Translations under genes and position numbers: made by a program
In this document: positions 55,144 through 64,000 of the stretch, piece by piece
Layout of the letters: every line of letters begins with the position of its first letter
Numbering within the stretch: position 1 is the first letter of the stretch
Assembly: GCF_023072595.1 (NCBI RefSeq)
Contig: NZ_JALLGK010000011.1
Location: 62,001 to 126,000 of the forward strand
Source of the DNA: Streptomyces sp. XM4193
Lineage (GTDB): Bacteria > Actinomycetota > Actinomycetes > Streptomycetales > Streptomycetaceae
DNA length: 64,000 nt
Reading direction: 5' to 3'
The notes under the pieces: model-generated
What the model was told of the DNA's origin: nothing
Database searches by the model: none
The model's input: only the letters and a program-made list of their open reading frames with translations

Positions 55144-55440
55144 ATGTATGTAGGGACACTGTCCTTCGATCTTCTGCTCGGCGACGTGCGTTCGCTCAAG
55201 CAGAAGCGCTCCGTCGTCCGTCCGCTCGTCGCCGAGCTGCACCGCACGTTCGCGGTGAGCGTCTCCGAGGTCGGCGGGCAGGATCTGCTCCGCAGAGCCA
55301 CCGTCGGGCTGGCTGTCGTCTCCGGTGACGTCGGCCGGGTGACCGATGTGCTGGACCGCTGCGAGCGTCTTGTCGCCGCCCGCCCCGAGCTGGAGCTGCT
55401 GTCCGCACGGCGGCGCCTGTACGGCGAGGACGACGAGTAG
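55144..55440 (+). CDS. ylxP: DUF503 family protein (YlxP)
   Basis: A 98-residue protein beginning MYVGTLSFDLLLGDVRSLKQ, KRSVVRPLVAELHRTFAVSV, then a ferredoxin-like second half. DUF503/YlxP proteins accompany rbfA in many bacteria, and a role in ribosome assembly is suspected. No Shine-Dalgarno precedes ATG 55144, so initiation may be leaderless or the site unusual. The infB terminator lies about 150 bp upstream. Confidence 0.92.
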   Translation: MYVGTLSFDLLLGDVRSLKQKRSVVRPLVAELHRTFAVSVSEVGGQDLLRRATVGLAVVSGDVGRVTDVLDRCERLVAARPELELLSARRRLYGEDDE

Positions 55441-55550
55441 CGCACCCGGCCACGCGTGCCCGCCGCGGCGGCACCGCGCGGAGCGCGCCGAGGAGCGGAC
55501 GTACGGGCGGGCCGGTACGGGAATCCGTGCCGCGCCCCCGCCCCTCCGAT

Positions 55551-55594
55551 CGAAACACCGACCGAAACACCGACTGACCGAAACACCGACTGAC
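55551..55594 (+). repeat. 16-bp tandem repeat upstream of rbfA
   Basis: CGAAACACCGACTGAC is present twice exactly (55563-55578, 55579-55594), preceded by a 12-bp partial copy CGAAACACCGAC (55551-55562) and followed by CGAACA. It ends 22 bp before the rbfA start. Confidence 0.9.
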
Positions 55595-55616
55595 CGAACA
55601 GAGAGAAGTGAGCCGC

Positions 55617-56108
55617 ATGACCGACACCGCGCGGGCACGCAAGCTGGCTGACCGCATCAGGGTCGTCGTCGCCGAGACTCTTCAGCGACGCATCAAGGAC
55701 CCGCGGCTCGGCTATGTGACCATCACCGACGCCCGGGTCACCGGCGATCTGCGGGAGGCCACGGTCTTCTACACGGTCTACGGCGACGAGCAGGAGCGCG
55801 AGGCCTCGGCCGCGGCGCTGGAGTCCGCCAAGGGCGTGCTGCGCTCCGAGGTGGGCCGCCAGACCGGTGTCCGCTACACGCCGACGCTCGCGTTCATCCC
55901 GGACGCCCTGCCGGAGAACGCCAAGACCATCGACGATCTGCTGGCCCGCGCCAAGGCGTCGGACGAGCAGGTGCGCGAGGCATCCTCGGGCGCCGAGTAC
56001 GCCGCCGGCGCCGACCCGTACCGCAAGCCCGCCGCCGAGGAGGACGGCGAGGAGCCGGAGGACGGGGACGAGCCGGCGACCGGGTCCGCCCGGGGCAAGG
56101 ACGACTGA
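55617..56108 (+). CDS. rbfA: Ribosome-binding factor A
   Basis: A 163-residue RbfA with the KH-like core [40 protein letters not shown] and [20 protein letters not shown]. It binds the 30S subunit and helps late 16S rRNA maturation. The C-terminal 40 residues are an acidic, disordered extension ([20 protein letters not shown]). ATG 55617 has AGAGAGAAG upstream; GTG 55608 abuts that site and is unlikely. truB starts 2 bp after the stop. Confidence 0.96.
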   Translation: MTDTARARKLADRIRVVVAETLQRRIKDPRLGYVTITDARVTGDLREATVFYTVYGDEQEREASAAALESAKGVLRSEVGRQTGVRYTPTLAFIPDALPENAKTIDDLLARAKASDEQVREASSGAEYAAGADPYRKPAAEEDGEEPEDGDEPATGSARGKDD

Positions 56109-56110
56109 GC

Positions 56111-57016
56111 GTGGGATCCGCGAAGGACAGCGGCGGGCCGGACGGTCTGATCGTCGTCGACAAGCCGGCCGGCTTCACCTCCCACGACGTGGTCGCCAAG
56201 ATGCGCGGCATCGCCCGCACCCGACGGGTGGGGCACGCCGGGACGCTCGACCCGATGGCGACCGGGGTGCTCGTCCTCGGCCTCGGCAAAGCGACCCGCC
56301 TGCTGGGGCATCTGGCGCTGACCGAGAAGGAGTACGTCGCGACCGTACGGCTCGGCCAGTCCACCGTGACCGACGACGCCGAGGGCGAGATCACCGCCGC
56401 CACGCCCGCCGTCGGGCTGGACCGGGCCGCGGTGGACGCCGCGGTGGCACTGCAGACCGGCGCTATCCAGCAGGTGCCGTCCAAGGTCAGCGCGGTGAAG
56501 ATCGACGGCAAGCGGGCCTACGCCCGGGTGCGGGCCGGGGAGGAGGTCGAGCTCGCGGCGCGTCCGGTGACCGTGTCCTCGTTCGTCGTGCACGACGTGA
56601 GCGAGTCCGAGGCGGAGGACGGGACCCCCGTCACCGACCTGCTGATCTCGGTCACCTGCTCCTCGGGCACCTATGTGCGGGCCATCGCGCGCGATCTCGG
56701 CGAGGAGCTGGGCGTCGGCGGGCATCTGACGGCGCTGCGCAGAACAAGGGTCGGGCCGTACGGGATGCGTGAGGCGCGGACACTGGACCAGCTCCAGGAG
56801 TCGCTGGACATGCTGCCGATCGCCGAGGCCGCGGCCCGTGCGTTCCCGCGCTGGGACGTGCCCGAGAAGCAGGCCAGGCTGCTGGGCAACGGCGTCCAGC
56901 TGGCGATGCCCGAGCTGCCGGCGGGGCCGATCGCGGTCTTCGGTCCGGGGGAGCGCTTCCTCGCGCTGGTCGAGGACCGCAAGGGCAAGGCGAAGAGCCT
57001 GGCGGTGTTCGGCTAG
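56111..57016 (+). CDS. truB: tRNA pseudouridine(55) synthase TruB
   Basis: A 301-residue TruB that makes pseudouridine 55 in the T-loop of tRNAs. The start DGLIVVDKPAGFTSHDVVAK, the catalytic Asp in GHAGTLDPMATGVLVLGLGK, and KIDGKRAYARVRAGEEVEL and CSSGTYVRAIARDLGEELG are conserved; the C-terminal region is PUA-like. GTG 56111 is 2 bp after rbfA, and translation is probably coupled. A terminator-like hairpin (57033-57081) follows. Confidence 0.97.
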   Translation: MGSAKDSGGPDGLIVVDKPAGFTSHDVVAKMRGIARTRRVGHAGTLDPMATGVLVLGLGKATRLLGHLALTEKEYVATVRLGQSTVTDDAEGEITAATPAVGLDRAAVDAAVALQTGAIQQVPSKVSAVKIDGKRAYARVRAGEEVELAARPVTVSSFVVHDVSESEAEDGTPVTDLLISVTCSSGTYVRAIARDLGEELGVGGHLTALRRTRVGPYGMREARTLDQLQESLDMLPIAEAAARAFPRWDVPEKQARLLGNGVQLAMPELPAGPIAVFGPGERFLALVEDRKGKAKSLAVFG

Positions 57017-57346
57017 GCGGAGCCCGAGGGCAGGCAGAAGGGGCGGACGTCGCGCGGCGCGCGGGGCCCGTCCCTTCTGCCGTTCCCGCTCCCGGTCCGG
57101 AGGTGGCCTGCTGCCGCACGGTGGGCGGCTCCGGAAGTCGGTTCAGGGGCAGCCGGGGTGCGCCCGACCGGCAGCGAGCGGTCGACCGGCTTCGCTCAAC
57201 GGTCCGATCACCGGGGGAAGTTCACCCCATCGAGCGGGCGCTGGAAGTGAACAGGGGGCGCGCGGGGGCGTGTTCGCCCTCGGTGCGCCTTTCCACCCCG
57301 CGGCTGGACATACGGTCTGGAGACAGGCACAGGAGGTTCAGCGCAC
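57017..57346. other. Intergenic region between truB and the STAND-like gene
   Basis: 330 bp. Apart from the hairpin at 57033-57081 there is no gene or clear promoter; AGGAGGTTCAG immediately before 57347 is the ribosome binding site of the next gene. Confidence 0.5.
57033..57081 (+). terminator. Terminator-like hairpin after truB
   Basis: GGCAGAAGGG (57033-57042) and CCCTTCTGCC (57072-57081) form a 10-bp stem around a very GC-rich 29-nt loop that can pair further. Confidence 0.65.
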
Positions 57347-60300
57347 ATGGCAGTACCCGCGGCGCCCGGGTTGATCCAGATCTGCGACCTCGCAGGCCGG
57401 GCACGGGGCACCGGATTCCTCGCCGACGACCGGGGCACCCTGCTCACCAGCCACGAAGCCGTCGACGGTCTCAGCAGACTCGTGCTGCGCACCTCCGAGG
57501 GCGCCACCGTGCTCGTGGAGTCCGACGGCATCACCCCGCTGCCCGGCTGCGATCTCGCACTGGTCGCGGCGCCCGAGCTGACCGGCCATCCGCTGGTGAT
57601 CGCGACCTCACGACTGCCCGGGACCCGGGTCCTCGTCCGTACCGCCGAGGGCTGGCTGGACACCGTGGTCGGGGCGACGGTCGACGTCACCTACACCGCG
57701 ACCGACCGCTTCCACACCCTCGAGGGCGCCCTGGAGCTGGAGCTGCCCGAGCAGGTGGGCGACGCGCTCCGGCTCAGCCCCCGGGTCACCGGAGCCCCGG
57801 TGCTGGACGCGGTCACCGGCGCCGTTGTCGGCGTTCTCGGCACCGCGCTGCACAGCCCCGGACGGGCCTGCGGATACGCCGTGCCGCTGCGGCCGGACCC
57901 GGCAGCCCTGGCCACACCGGAGTACGCACCGCTCGCCGCGCTGCTCGGCCGCAACGCACTGGCCGCCCCCGGATACGGCGCCGACCTCAACCTCGCCGGC
58001 GTGCTGCTGCTCACCGGCGCTTCCGTCGCAGCCGCCGCGGTGCCGCCGCCGACCGCCCGTGCGCGACGCAGACCGACGATCGAGAAGGCCTTCGAGGACT
58101 TCCTGGCCGCTCCCGCCTGCCTGTTGGCCCTGGTCGGTGAACCGGGCGCCGGACGCAGCACCGAGTTGGCGGGCTGGGCGGCACGCCGCGTCTCCGCCGC
58201 CGAGCCCCGGCCGACGCTCTGGCTGCGCGGCGCCGATCTGCGCGCCGGCGACCACGGTGTGCAGGACGCCGTGCACCGGGTGCTGGCCGACGCGGGCAGC
58301 CTGCTCGGTCGGCGGGAGAGCGACGCTTCCGGGCCGGTGACGATCCCGCCCCCCGCGCATCCCGACGTGGTGGCCCGGCTCGCCGCCGAGGCAGGCCGGC
58401 CGCTGCTCGTCCTGCTGGACGGGCCCGAGGAGATGCCGCCGCATCTGGCGCACGAGCTCCGCCGCTGGTGCCTGGGCACCGCCAACTGGCTGCGGGTGTC
58501 CGGAGCCCGACTCGCACTCGCCTGCCGCCCGGAGTTCTGGGACCGGGCCGGCCGCTGCCTCCCCGAGGAGCTGCTGTACGGCCCGAACGGTGCCGACTCC
58601 TCGCCCCCGCAACCCTCCTGGGGGCTGGAACTGCGCCCGCACGTGCCGCTGGACGCCTTTCCCGGCGGTCACCCGCTGACCGACCGGATACTCGCGCAGC
58701 TGCGACCGGTGGACACCCCGCCTCGCCCGCCGGACCGCCGTGAGGTGTACGAGGCGTGGGTGGCGCTGGTCTCGCTGCGGATCGCCACCAGCCTCGGCGC
58801 GAGCCGCCGACCGCCGGTCGAGGGCGCGGCACTGCGTCGGCTCGCCGCGACCGCGTCCGGACGGCTGCATCTGGCGGCCCGCCGCTGTCTGGGGCCCGGC
58901 CAGGGCGGGTTGAGCCGTGCCGAGTTCGAGGCGGTCTTCCCGTGGAGCGGTGGGTGGGCGACCGCGGTGCTCTCGATCGGAGTGCTCCAACCCGCGGGCG
59001 AGGGCTACCGGTTCAGCGACGAGGCGCTGGGCGACTGGTTGCAGGGGGCGCATCTGGAAGTGGACGCGGCGCTGGACGCGCTGGTGCACCACCCGCAGCG
59101 GAGCGAGGCCGTACCCGTACCGCGGCATCGGATCGGCCCGGTGGCCGAGGCGCTGCTGCTCTGCCACCACACGATGGGGCCGCGCGGGCTCGGGCCCCGG
59201 CTCCGCGAGCTGATCGACGCCGTCGACCGCGACGACGACGAGGGCTGGTGGGCCTGCCGGCTGCTGCGCCAGACCCTGCTGCGGGTGCCGGACGCCCGCC
59301 CGTACCTGCCGGTGCTCAGAGTGCTTGCGACGCGACTCCTGCACGGTGGCGGACACTCCGCCTTCGGCCCGTCCTTCTGGGCCCGGCTCACCCTGGAGAC
59401 CAGCCAACTCCTGGACCTGCTGCGCCAGTTGCTGCCACTGGACGACGCACCGCCGGCCCCGGGGGAGCGGTACCTGGACGTGGTCGCCCGACTGCTCGCC
59501 GAGCGGCCCCGGGCCGTCACACCGCTGCTGTGCCGCTGGTTCAGCGACGGGCGGGAGCTGCGCGCACCCGGAGCCACCGTGGCGGGCGCGGCGGGCGCGC
59601 TGCTCTACGCGCACCGCCGGGTGGCCACCGACGAGCTGGCCGATTCACTGGTCGCCGCGCTGACCACGGTCGGCGGCGGCGCGGCCCGCGGTCTTCTGGA
59701 GGAGCTCGTCCAGGACGAACCGGAGGGCCTGGGCCGAGCGGTGCACCGCTGGTCCCGCGACGAACGTGAGGACCGCCGCAGCGCCGCGGCCCGCTATCTG
59801 CCGGTCCTCGCCGCCCGAACCGAGGCCGACCCGGTCGAACTCGCCGCCGCGGCCCGGCAGTTGCTGCGCGCCCCGGACGAGGCGGGCAGACTGCACCCGG
59901 CCGCGTACGCGGTGCTGGTGCAGGACCGGACCACCCGTGCCTCCTACCTCTCGGCCGCCCAACTGCGCTTCGCCCGCGAGCCGTTCGACCAGGACCTCGC
60001 CCGTGCGCTCGTCGGCGCACTGCACACCCACCCCCGGCAGGTGCTCGCCGCGCTCCGGCACCGGCTGTGCGGACCGGCACCGGCACGACCGGAGACCGCA
60101 CGCGGGCTGCTCACCCTGCTCGCCGACGTCCACACCCCCGCGCTGGCCAGGCCGCTGTCCGTGATCGTCGGTGAACTCGCCCGCAGACGGCCCGAGTCGG
60201 CAGCCGAGCCGATCGCCCGGTTCGTCGACCGCAGACTCGGCGCGGGCGCCGCGGCGAGGGCGGGGCTGCGGCCACTGGTCGGCGAGCTGCTCAGCCTGCG

Positions 60301-61021
60301 CGCCACCGCCCCTCGTACGGCGCTGGCGCGTGTGCTCGCCGCGCACCGCGAACCGGGCTCCCTCGCGGAGGAGTTGGCGCAGGAGATGCTCGCCGTGGAG
60401 CGGGACCCCGCGGTACGGGGCGCCCTCGAGGGGGCGGGGGCCGTACCCGCGCTCCCGGCTCCCTCGCCCCGGGTCGTCCGGCCCCGCGATCCGACCTCCG
60501 GCGCCCCGGCGCACCACGTCCCGGTCCCGCGCGACCCCGCGACCCGCGCGCCTGCTCCCCGCGATTCTGCGACCTGCGACGCGACGGCCCGCGATCCCGC
60601 GACTCGCGCCTCGGCACCTCTCGGCCCGGAAGCCGGCGGGCCGGAAGTCCGCGGCACGGCACACGGCGGTACGGCACACGGCGGCACGGCACACGGCGAC
60701 GCGGGCGGGAGTTCGTCGCGTCCGCCGCTGTCCGTGAACGCGGCGGGCGCGCAGCCGTACGGTTCCGGCGCTCCTGCACCCGGCAGCGCCTGGGGCGCTC
60801 CGCAGCCGTCCGAGGGACGGCCGCCGGGCGGGCGACCGCCGGCACCGGACCGGCCCGCGGCCGTTGCGGAGGAGTGCCCGATCCCGCCTCCGCACGAGGA
60901 CCGGACGTCCCCGCACGAGGACCGGACGCTCCCGTACGACCGGACGCGCCCGCAGAGCGCGGAGAACGGTGCGGCGGCAGCCGGGCGCGTGCGCGAACAC
61001 CTCGCCCTGGACACCTCCTGA
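57347..61021 (+). CDS. Large trypsin-like domain/STAND-type ATPase fusion protein
   Basis: A 1,224-residue protein, no signal peptide. Residues 8-185 are a trypsin-like domain: GTGFLADDRGTLLTSHEAVDG (His36), GCDLALVAA (Asp69), and RVTGAPVLD, where Thr148 replaces the nucleophile Ser of GxSGxPV. A NACHT/STAND-like ATPase follows. Its P-loop VGEPGAGRST (263-272) has Arg270 in place of Lys; Walker B is PLLVLLDGPEE (352-362) and a sensor-like ACRPEFW follows. Residues 500-1040 are helical repeats, then a disordered tail with RDPATRA, GTAHG and HEDRT repeats. Proteins of this plan sense signals in bacterial conflict systems, but the location between truB and ribF is a core one. ATG 57347 has AGGAGG. 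Confidence 0.85.
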   Translation: MAVPAAPGLIQICDLAGRARGTGFLADDRGTLLTSHEAVDGLSRLVLRTSEGATVLVESDGITPLPGCDLALVAAPELTGHPLVIATSRLPGTRVLVRTAEGWLDTVVGATVDVTYTATDRFHTLEGALELELPEQVGDALRLSPRVTGAPVLDAVTGAVVGVLGTALHSPGRACGYAVPLRPDPAALATPEYAPLAALLGRNALAAPGYGADLNLAGVLLLTGASVAAAAVPPPTARARRRPTIEKAFEDFLAAPACLLALVGEPGAGRSTELAGWAARRVSAAEPRPTLWLRGADLRAGDHGVQDAVHRVLADAGSLLGRRESDASGPVTIPPPAHPDVVARLAAEAGRPLLVLLDGPEEMPPHLAHELRRWCLGTANWLRVSGARLALACRPEFWDRAGRCLPEELLYGPNGADSSPPQPSWGLELRPHVPLDAFPGGHPLTDRILAQLRPVDTPPRPPDRREVYEAWVALVSLRIATSLGASRRPPVEGAALRRLAATASGRLHLAARRCLGPGQGGLSRAEFEAVFPWSGGWATAVLSIGVLQPAGEGYRFSDEALGDWLQGAHLEVDAALDALVHHPQRSEAVPVPRHRIGPVAEALLLCHHTMGPRGLGPRLRELIDAVDRDDDEGWWACRLLRQTLLRVPDARPYLPVLRVLATRLLHGGGHSAFGPSFWARLTLETSQLLDLLRQLLPLDDAPPAPGERYLDVVARLLAERPRAVTPLLCRWFSDGRELRAPGATVAGAAGALLYAHRRVATDELADSLVAALTTVGGGAARGLLEELVQDEPEGLGRAVHRWSRDEREDRRSAAARYLPVLAARTEADPVELAAAARQLLRAPDEAGRLHPAAYAVLVQDRTTRASYLSAAQLRFAREPFDQDLARALVGALHTHPRQVLAALRHRLCGPAPARPETARGLLTLLADVHTPALARPLSVIVGELARRRPESAAEPIARFVDRRLGAGAAARAGLRPLVGELLSLRATAPRTALARVLAAHREPGSLAEELAQEMLAVERDPAVRGALEGAGAVPALPAPSPRVVRPRDPTSGAPAHHVPVPRDPATRAPAPRDSATCDATARDPATRASAPLGPEAGGPEVRGTAHGGTAHGGTAHGDAGGSSSRPPLSVNAAGAQPYGSGAPAPGSAWGAPQPSEGRPPGGRPPAPDRPAAVAEECPIPPPHEDRTSPHEDRTLPYDRTRPQSAENGAAAAGRVREHLALDTS

Positions 61022-61165
61022 CGGCTCCGCCCGCGGCGTCCCGCGCTGCCACCGGGCCCGTGCCCGCCGCACCCGCCGGTGGGGCCGCGCGCCGCGGGCC
61101 CCACCCGACATGGCAGGCTGGGGACCGTCAGGAACAATGCGCATTTTGGGCGAGGAGCGGGCACA

Positions 61166-62134
61166 GTGCAGCGCTGGCGCGGTTTGGCGGACATCCCCGA
61201 TGACTGGGGGCGCAGTGTCGTCACCATCGGCTCGTACGACGGAGTCCATCGCGGGCACCAGCTGATCATCGGAGAGGCGGTCGCACGCGGCAGGGAGCTC
61301 GGACTGCCCACTGTCGTGGTCACCTTCGACCCGCACCCGAGCGAAGTGGTACGCCCGGGAACGCACCCTCCGCTGCTCGCCCCGCACCGCCGCAGGGCCG
61401 AACTCATGGCCGAGCTCGGGGTGGACGCGGTGTTGGTGCTGCCGTTCACGGCGGAGTTCGCCAAGCTGCCGCCCGAGGAGTTCGTCGCCCGGGTGCTGGT
61501 GGAGAAGCTGCGTGCGCGGACCGTCGTCGAGGGTCCCAACTTCCGTTTCGGCCACCGTGCCGCGGGTGACGTCGCCCTCCTCACCGAGCTCGGCGAGAGG
61601 CCGGACTTCGGCTTCGACGTGCTCGTCTTCGACCTGTACCAGCGGGGCGAGGCGGGCGGCGGAGACGCGTTCTCCTCCTCGCTGGTGCGGCAGCTCGTCG
61701 GCGACGGCGAGATGACCGCGGCCCTGGAGGTGCTGGGCCGCCCGCACCGGGTCGAGGGCGTCGTGGTGCGCGGTGCGCAGCGCGGACGCGAGCTGGGCTA
61801 CCCCACCGCCAACGTCGAGACCCTGCCGCACTCGGCGATCCCGGCGGACGGCGTCTACGCCGGATGGCTGGGCGTCGAGGGCGAGTTGATGCCCGCGGCA
61901 CTCTCGGTGGGCACCAACCCGCAGTTCAACGGAGTCGAGCGGACCGTGGAGGCGTACGCGATCGACCGCGTCGGGCTCGACCTCTACGGGCTGCACGTGT
62001 CGGTCGTTTTCCTCGCGCGGCTGCGCGGCCAGGAGACCTTCGACTCCCTGGACGGGCTGCTGGAGCGGATGGCCGAGGACGTACAGCGCTCGCGGGAACT
62101 GGTCGCCGCGCACGGGGCGCCGCTGCCGCGCTGA
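61166..62134 (+). CDS. ribF: Bifunctional riboflavin kinase/FAD synthetase
   Basis: A 322-residue RibF. The N-terminal FAD synthetase domain has VVTIGSYDGVHRGHQLIIGE and VVTFDPHPSEVV, then VVEGPNFRFGHRAAGD. The C-terminal riboflavin kinase domain has RGAQRGRELGYPTANVETL and GVYAGWLGVEGE. It converts riboflavin to FMN and FAD. GTG 61166 is preceded by GAGGAG (61152-61157); an in-frame GTG at 61079 has none. ribF next to truB is conserved in bacteria, here with the STAND-like gene in between. It ends at a long terminator. Confidence 0.96.
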   Translation: MQRWRGLADIPDDWGRSVVTIGSYDGVHRGHQLIIGEAVARGRELGLPTVVVTFDPHPSEVVRPGTHPPLLAPHRRRAELMAELGVDAVLVLPFTAEFAKLPPEEFVARVLVEKLRARTVVEGPNFRFGHRAAGDVALLTELGERPDFGFDVLVFDLYQRGEAGGGDAFSSSLVRQLVGDGEMTAALEVLGRPHRVEGVVVRGAQRGRELGYPTANVETLPHSAIPADGVYAGWLGVEGELMPAALSVGTNPQFNGVERTVEAYAIDRVGLDLYGLHVSVVFLARLRGQETFDSLDGLLERMAEDVQRSRELVAAHGAPLPR

Positions 62135-62188
62135 ACCGGGCCCGCCGAACCGGGCCCGCGGAGTCCGGTCCGCGGAGCCCGGCCGGAA

Positions 62189-62248
62189 CGGAGAACGGAG
62201 AAGGGGCGCGGAACCTCAACCGAGGTTCCGCCCCTTCTCCGTTCTCCG
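62189..62248. terminator. Bidirectional terminator between ribF and the MinD-like gene
   Basis: A stem of about 27 bp with a 2-nt bulge: the left arm 62189-62217 (starting CGGAGAACGGAGAAGGGGCG) pairs with 62222-62248, with a loop of four bases. It lies between convergent genes and carries a GGAGAA-rich, U-forming arm on each strand. Confidence 0.9.
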
Positions 62249-62253
62249 CCGAA

Positions 62254-64000
62254 CTACTGCGGCGGTGGCTGCTGTTGTGTCCAGGAAGCGGGCACGGCAC
62301 CCGACTGCTGCTGCCCGGCCGGCGGTGCCTCCTGCTGCTGCGGCGGCCAGGGAGCGTTCTGCTGCGGGTACGGCTGGCCCGTCCGCGGATCGATCTGCTG
62401 CTCGCCCTGGCCGTACTGCTGCTGCGCCGGCGGGTATCCGCCCTGGCCCGGCTGGCCGTACTGCGCGGGTCCGCCCTGGCCGCCCTGGCCGTAGGGATCG
62501 GCCGGACCGCCCTGCCCGTAGGGCTGCTGCTCGGGCGCGCCGCCCTGGCCGTACTGCTGGGGCGGGCCCTGCTGACCGTACGGACCGGGCTGGCCGTACT
62601 GCGGCTGTCCCTGCTGGTCCGGTGCGCCGTAGGGCTGCGGCTGGCCCGGCAGCGGGGGAGCGACCTGCGGCGGGTGGGCCGCCTGGCCCTCCGCGGTCCA
62701 CAGCCCCTCGGCTTGCTGCGCGTAGGAGAAGTCCTCGGCGACCAGCGAGGCGAGGTGGAAGTACGCCTCGCGCGTCTTGGGCCGCATCATGTCCAGGTCG
62801 ACCTCGGCGCCCGCCGACAGGTGCTCGTCGAAGGGGACGACCACCACTCCGCGGCAGCGCGTCTCGAAGTGCGACACGATGTCCGCGGTCTTGATCATCT
62901 TGCCGGTCTCGCGGACACCGGAGATCACCGTGATGCTGCGCTGGACCAGATCGGCGTAACCGTGCGCCTGGAGCCAGTCGAGCGTGGTGCTGGCGCTGCT
63001 CGCCCCGTCGACCGACGGGGTGGAGATGATGATCAACTGCCGGGCGAGGTCGAGGACTCCACGCATCGCGCTGTAGAGCAGACCGGTTCCCGAGTCGGTG
63101 AGGATCACCGGGTACTGGCGGCCGAGCACCTCGATGGCCTGCCGGTAGTGCTCGTCGTTGAACGTGGTGGAGACGGCCGGGTCGACGTCGTTCGCCAGGA
63201 TCTCCAGACCGGACGGGGCCTGGGAGGTGTAGCGGCGGATGTCCATGTAGCTGTTCAGGTGCGGCAGCGCCTGGACGAGGTCGCGGATCGTCGCGCCCGT
63301 CTCGCGCCGCACCCGGCGACCCAGCGTGCCGGCGTCCGGGTTGGCGTCGATCGCCAGGATCTTGTCCTGCCGCTCCGAGGCGAGGGTCGCCCCCAGCGCG
63401 GTGGTGGTGGTCGTCTTGCCGACGCCGCCCTTGAGGCTGATCACCGCGATGCGGTAGCACGACATCACCGGAGTACGGATCAGGTCGAGCTTGCGCTGAC
63501 GCTCTTCCTCCTCCTTGCGGCCGCCGATCTTGAAGCGCGAGGGCTGGTTGATGTTGGCGCCCGGCTTCTTCTTCTTGGGCTGGCGCTGGAGAAGCCGGTC
63601 GGAGCTGAGCTCGACCGACGCCCCGTAGCCCAGCGGTGCACCGGGAGCGGCCCGCTGCGGCTGCTGCTCGCCCGGCTGCGCGAACCCGTAACTCCCCGCG
63701 CCCTGCGGCTGGTTGGGGTTCGGGTTCAGCGGAGCGGACTGCTGCGGGCCGGGCTGCGGAGGCTGCGCGGGCCCGGCGCTGTGCGGTGCGAACTGCGCCG
63801 GGTCCTGCCCCTGCGCGGCAGACTGCTGCGCGTACGGAGGCTGCCCGGGCGCCGGCTGCCCCGGCACGGGCTGTCCCGGTGCCTGCTGCGGCGGTGCCTG
63901 GTCGGGCTGCGGGTATCCGTAGCCCTGCTGCTGAGCCTGCTGCGGGTATCCGTAGCCCTGCGGGGCCTGCGGCGGGTACTGGCCGGGCTGCTGGGTGTGC
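62254..64000 (-). CDS. MinD/ParA-like ATPase with proline/glutamine-rich ends (5' end outside window)
   Basis: At least 581 residues; the frame is open to the window edge, so the true N-terminus is outside (GTG 63867 is only an internal candidate). A Gln/Pro-rich N-terminal stretch ([17 protein letters not shown]) precedes a MinD/ParA ATPase domain. That domain has the deviant Walker [55 protein letters not shown] and [21 protein letters not shown] second Gln/Pro/Gly-rich tail follows. This is the EspI-like plan seen at the border of actinobacterial type VII (ESX) secretion loci, and its position after ribF matches SCO5717 beside the S. coelicolor ESX genes as I recall them. Confidence 0.87.
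   Translation of the reverse strand, partial: HTQQPGQYPPQAPQGYGYPQQAQQQGYGYPQPDQAPPQQAPGQPVPGQPAPGQPPYAQQSAAQGQDPAQFAPHSAGPAQPPQPGPQQSAPLNPNPNQPQGAGSYGFAQPGEQQPQRAAPGAPLGYGASVELSSDRLLQRQPKKKKPGANINQPSRFKIGGRKEEEERQRKLDLIRTPVMSCYRIAVISLKGGVGKTTTTTALGATLASERQDKILAIDANPDAGTLGRRVRRETGATIRDLVQALPHLNSYMDIRRYTSQAPSGLEILANDVDPAVSTTFNDEHYRQAIEVLGRQYPVILTDSGTGLLYSAMRGVLDLARQLIIISTPSVDGASSASTTLDWLQAHGYADLVQRSITVISGVRETGKMIKTADIVSHFETRCRGVVVVPFDEHLSAGAEVDLDMMRPKTREAYFHLASLVAEDFSYAQQAEGLWTAEGQAAHPPQVAPPLPGQPQPYGAPDQQGQPQYGQPGPYGQQGPPQQYGQGGAPEQQPYGQGGPADPYGQGGQGGPAQYGQPGQGGYPPAQQQYGQGEQQIDPRTGQPYPQQNAPWPPQQQEAPPAGQQQSGAVPASWTQQQPPPQ

Noticed and set aside
51665-55159. Minus-strand open frame of 1,164 codons with Gly/Thr repeats
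   Set aside because: It is antisense to infB; the repeats come from the IF-2 linker and there is no ribosome binding site.

Overview
This is a very GC-rich window with strong G/C bias at third codon positions, many GTG starts and GC-rich hairpins in most gene gaps. Gene content identifies a Streptomyces chromosomal core region. It carries whiG (the sporulation sigma factor), clustered type I signal peptidases, rpsB-tsf-pyrH-frr-cdsA, the dxr-rseP-ispG-proS block, rimP-nusA-ylxR-infB-ylxP-rbfA-truB-ribF, and the edge of what looks like the type VII (ESX) secretion locus. The order resembles, in shortened form, the stretch of the S. coelicolor chromosome from the sip genes to SCO5717; that comparison is from memory, not a search. 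I see no insertion sequence, prophage, CRISPR array, tRNA or rRNA.

Layout. 1-1640: end of the signal peptidase cluster and a DUF2469 gene. 2.4-7.5 kb: yraN, yifB (comM type), dprA, whiG and a TetR regulator. 7.4-14.9 kb: an M23-like envelope protein facing away from rpsB, then rpsB, tsf, pyrH, frr, cdsA and rlmN, with hairpins in several gaps. 14.9-19 kb: a TPP riboswitch followed by thiBPQ-type thiamine transporter genes. 19-21 kb: an ABC transporter whose ATPase keeps its Walker motifs but has lost other ABC motifs. 21-24.5 kb: Lrp regulator, an aldehyde dehydrogenase and a deaminase likely to act in futalosine-pathway menaquinone synthesis. 24.7-27 kb: small membrane and hypothetical genes and a PAP2 phosphatase. 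27-37 kb: gabT, a large VirD4-like membrane ATPase, a PucR regulator, a secreted M14 carboxypeptidase and a second aldehyde dehydrogenase, probably GABA and amine catabolism. 37-39.5 kb: DUF418 membrane protein and an SDR. 39.8-47.3 kb: MEP-pathway isoprenoid genes around a site-2 protease, two acetyltransferases and proS. 47.5-49.4 kb: a minus-strand group with a probable pseudokinase, a ferritin-like protein and a lipoprotein. 49.8-62.1 kb: the transcription/translation factor cluster with a 1,224-residue degenerate-protease/STAND-ATPase protein between truB and ribF. 62.3-64 kb: a MinD/ParA-like ATPase that runs off the window.

Most interesting points. (1) The truB-ribF STAND-like protein has both its protease serine and its P-loop lysine replaced. 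(2) The infB leader holds a chain of three mini-ORFs with an exact 11-bp period, each overlapping the next by ATGA. (3) Two intergenic regions carry paired DnaA boxes with the same 18-bp spacing. (4) Several enzymes look catalytically degenerate: the ABC ATPase, the APH-like kinase and the M23 protein. No search could be run, so every family call rests on motifs read by eye.
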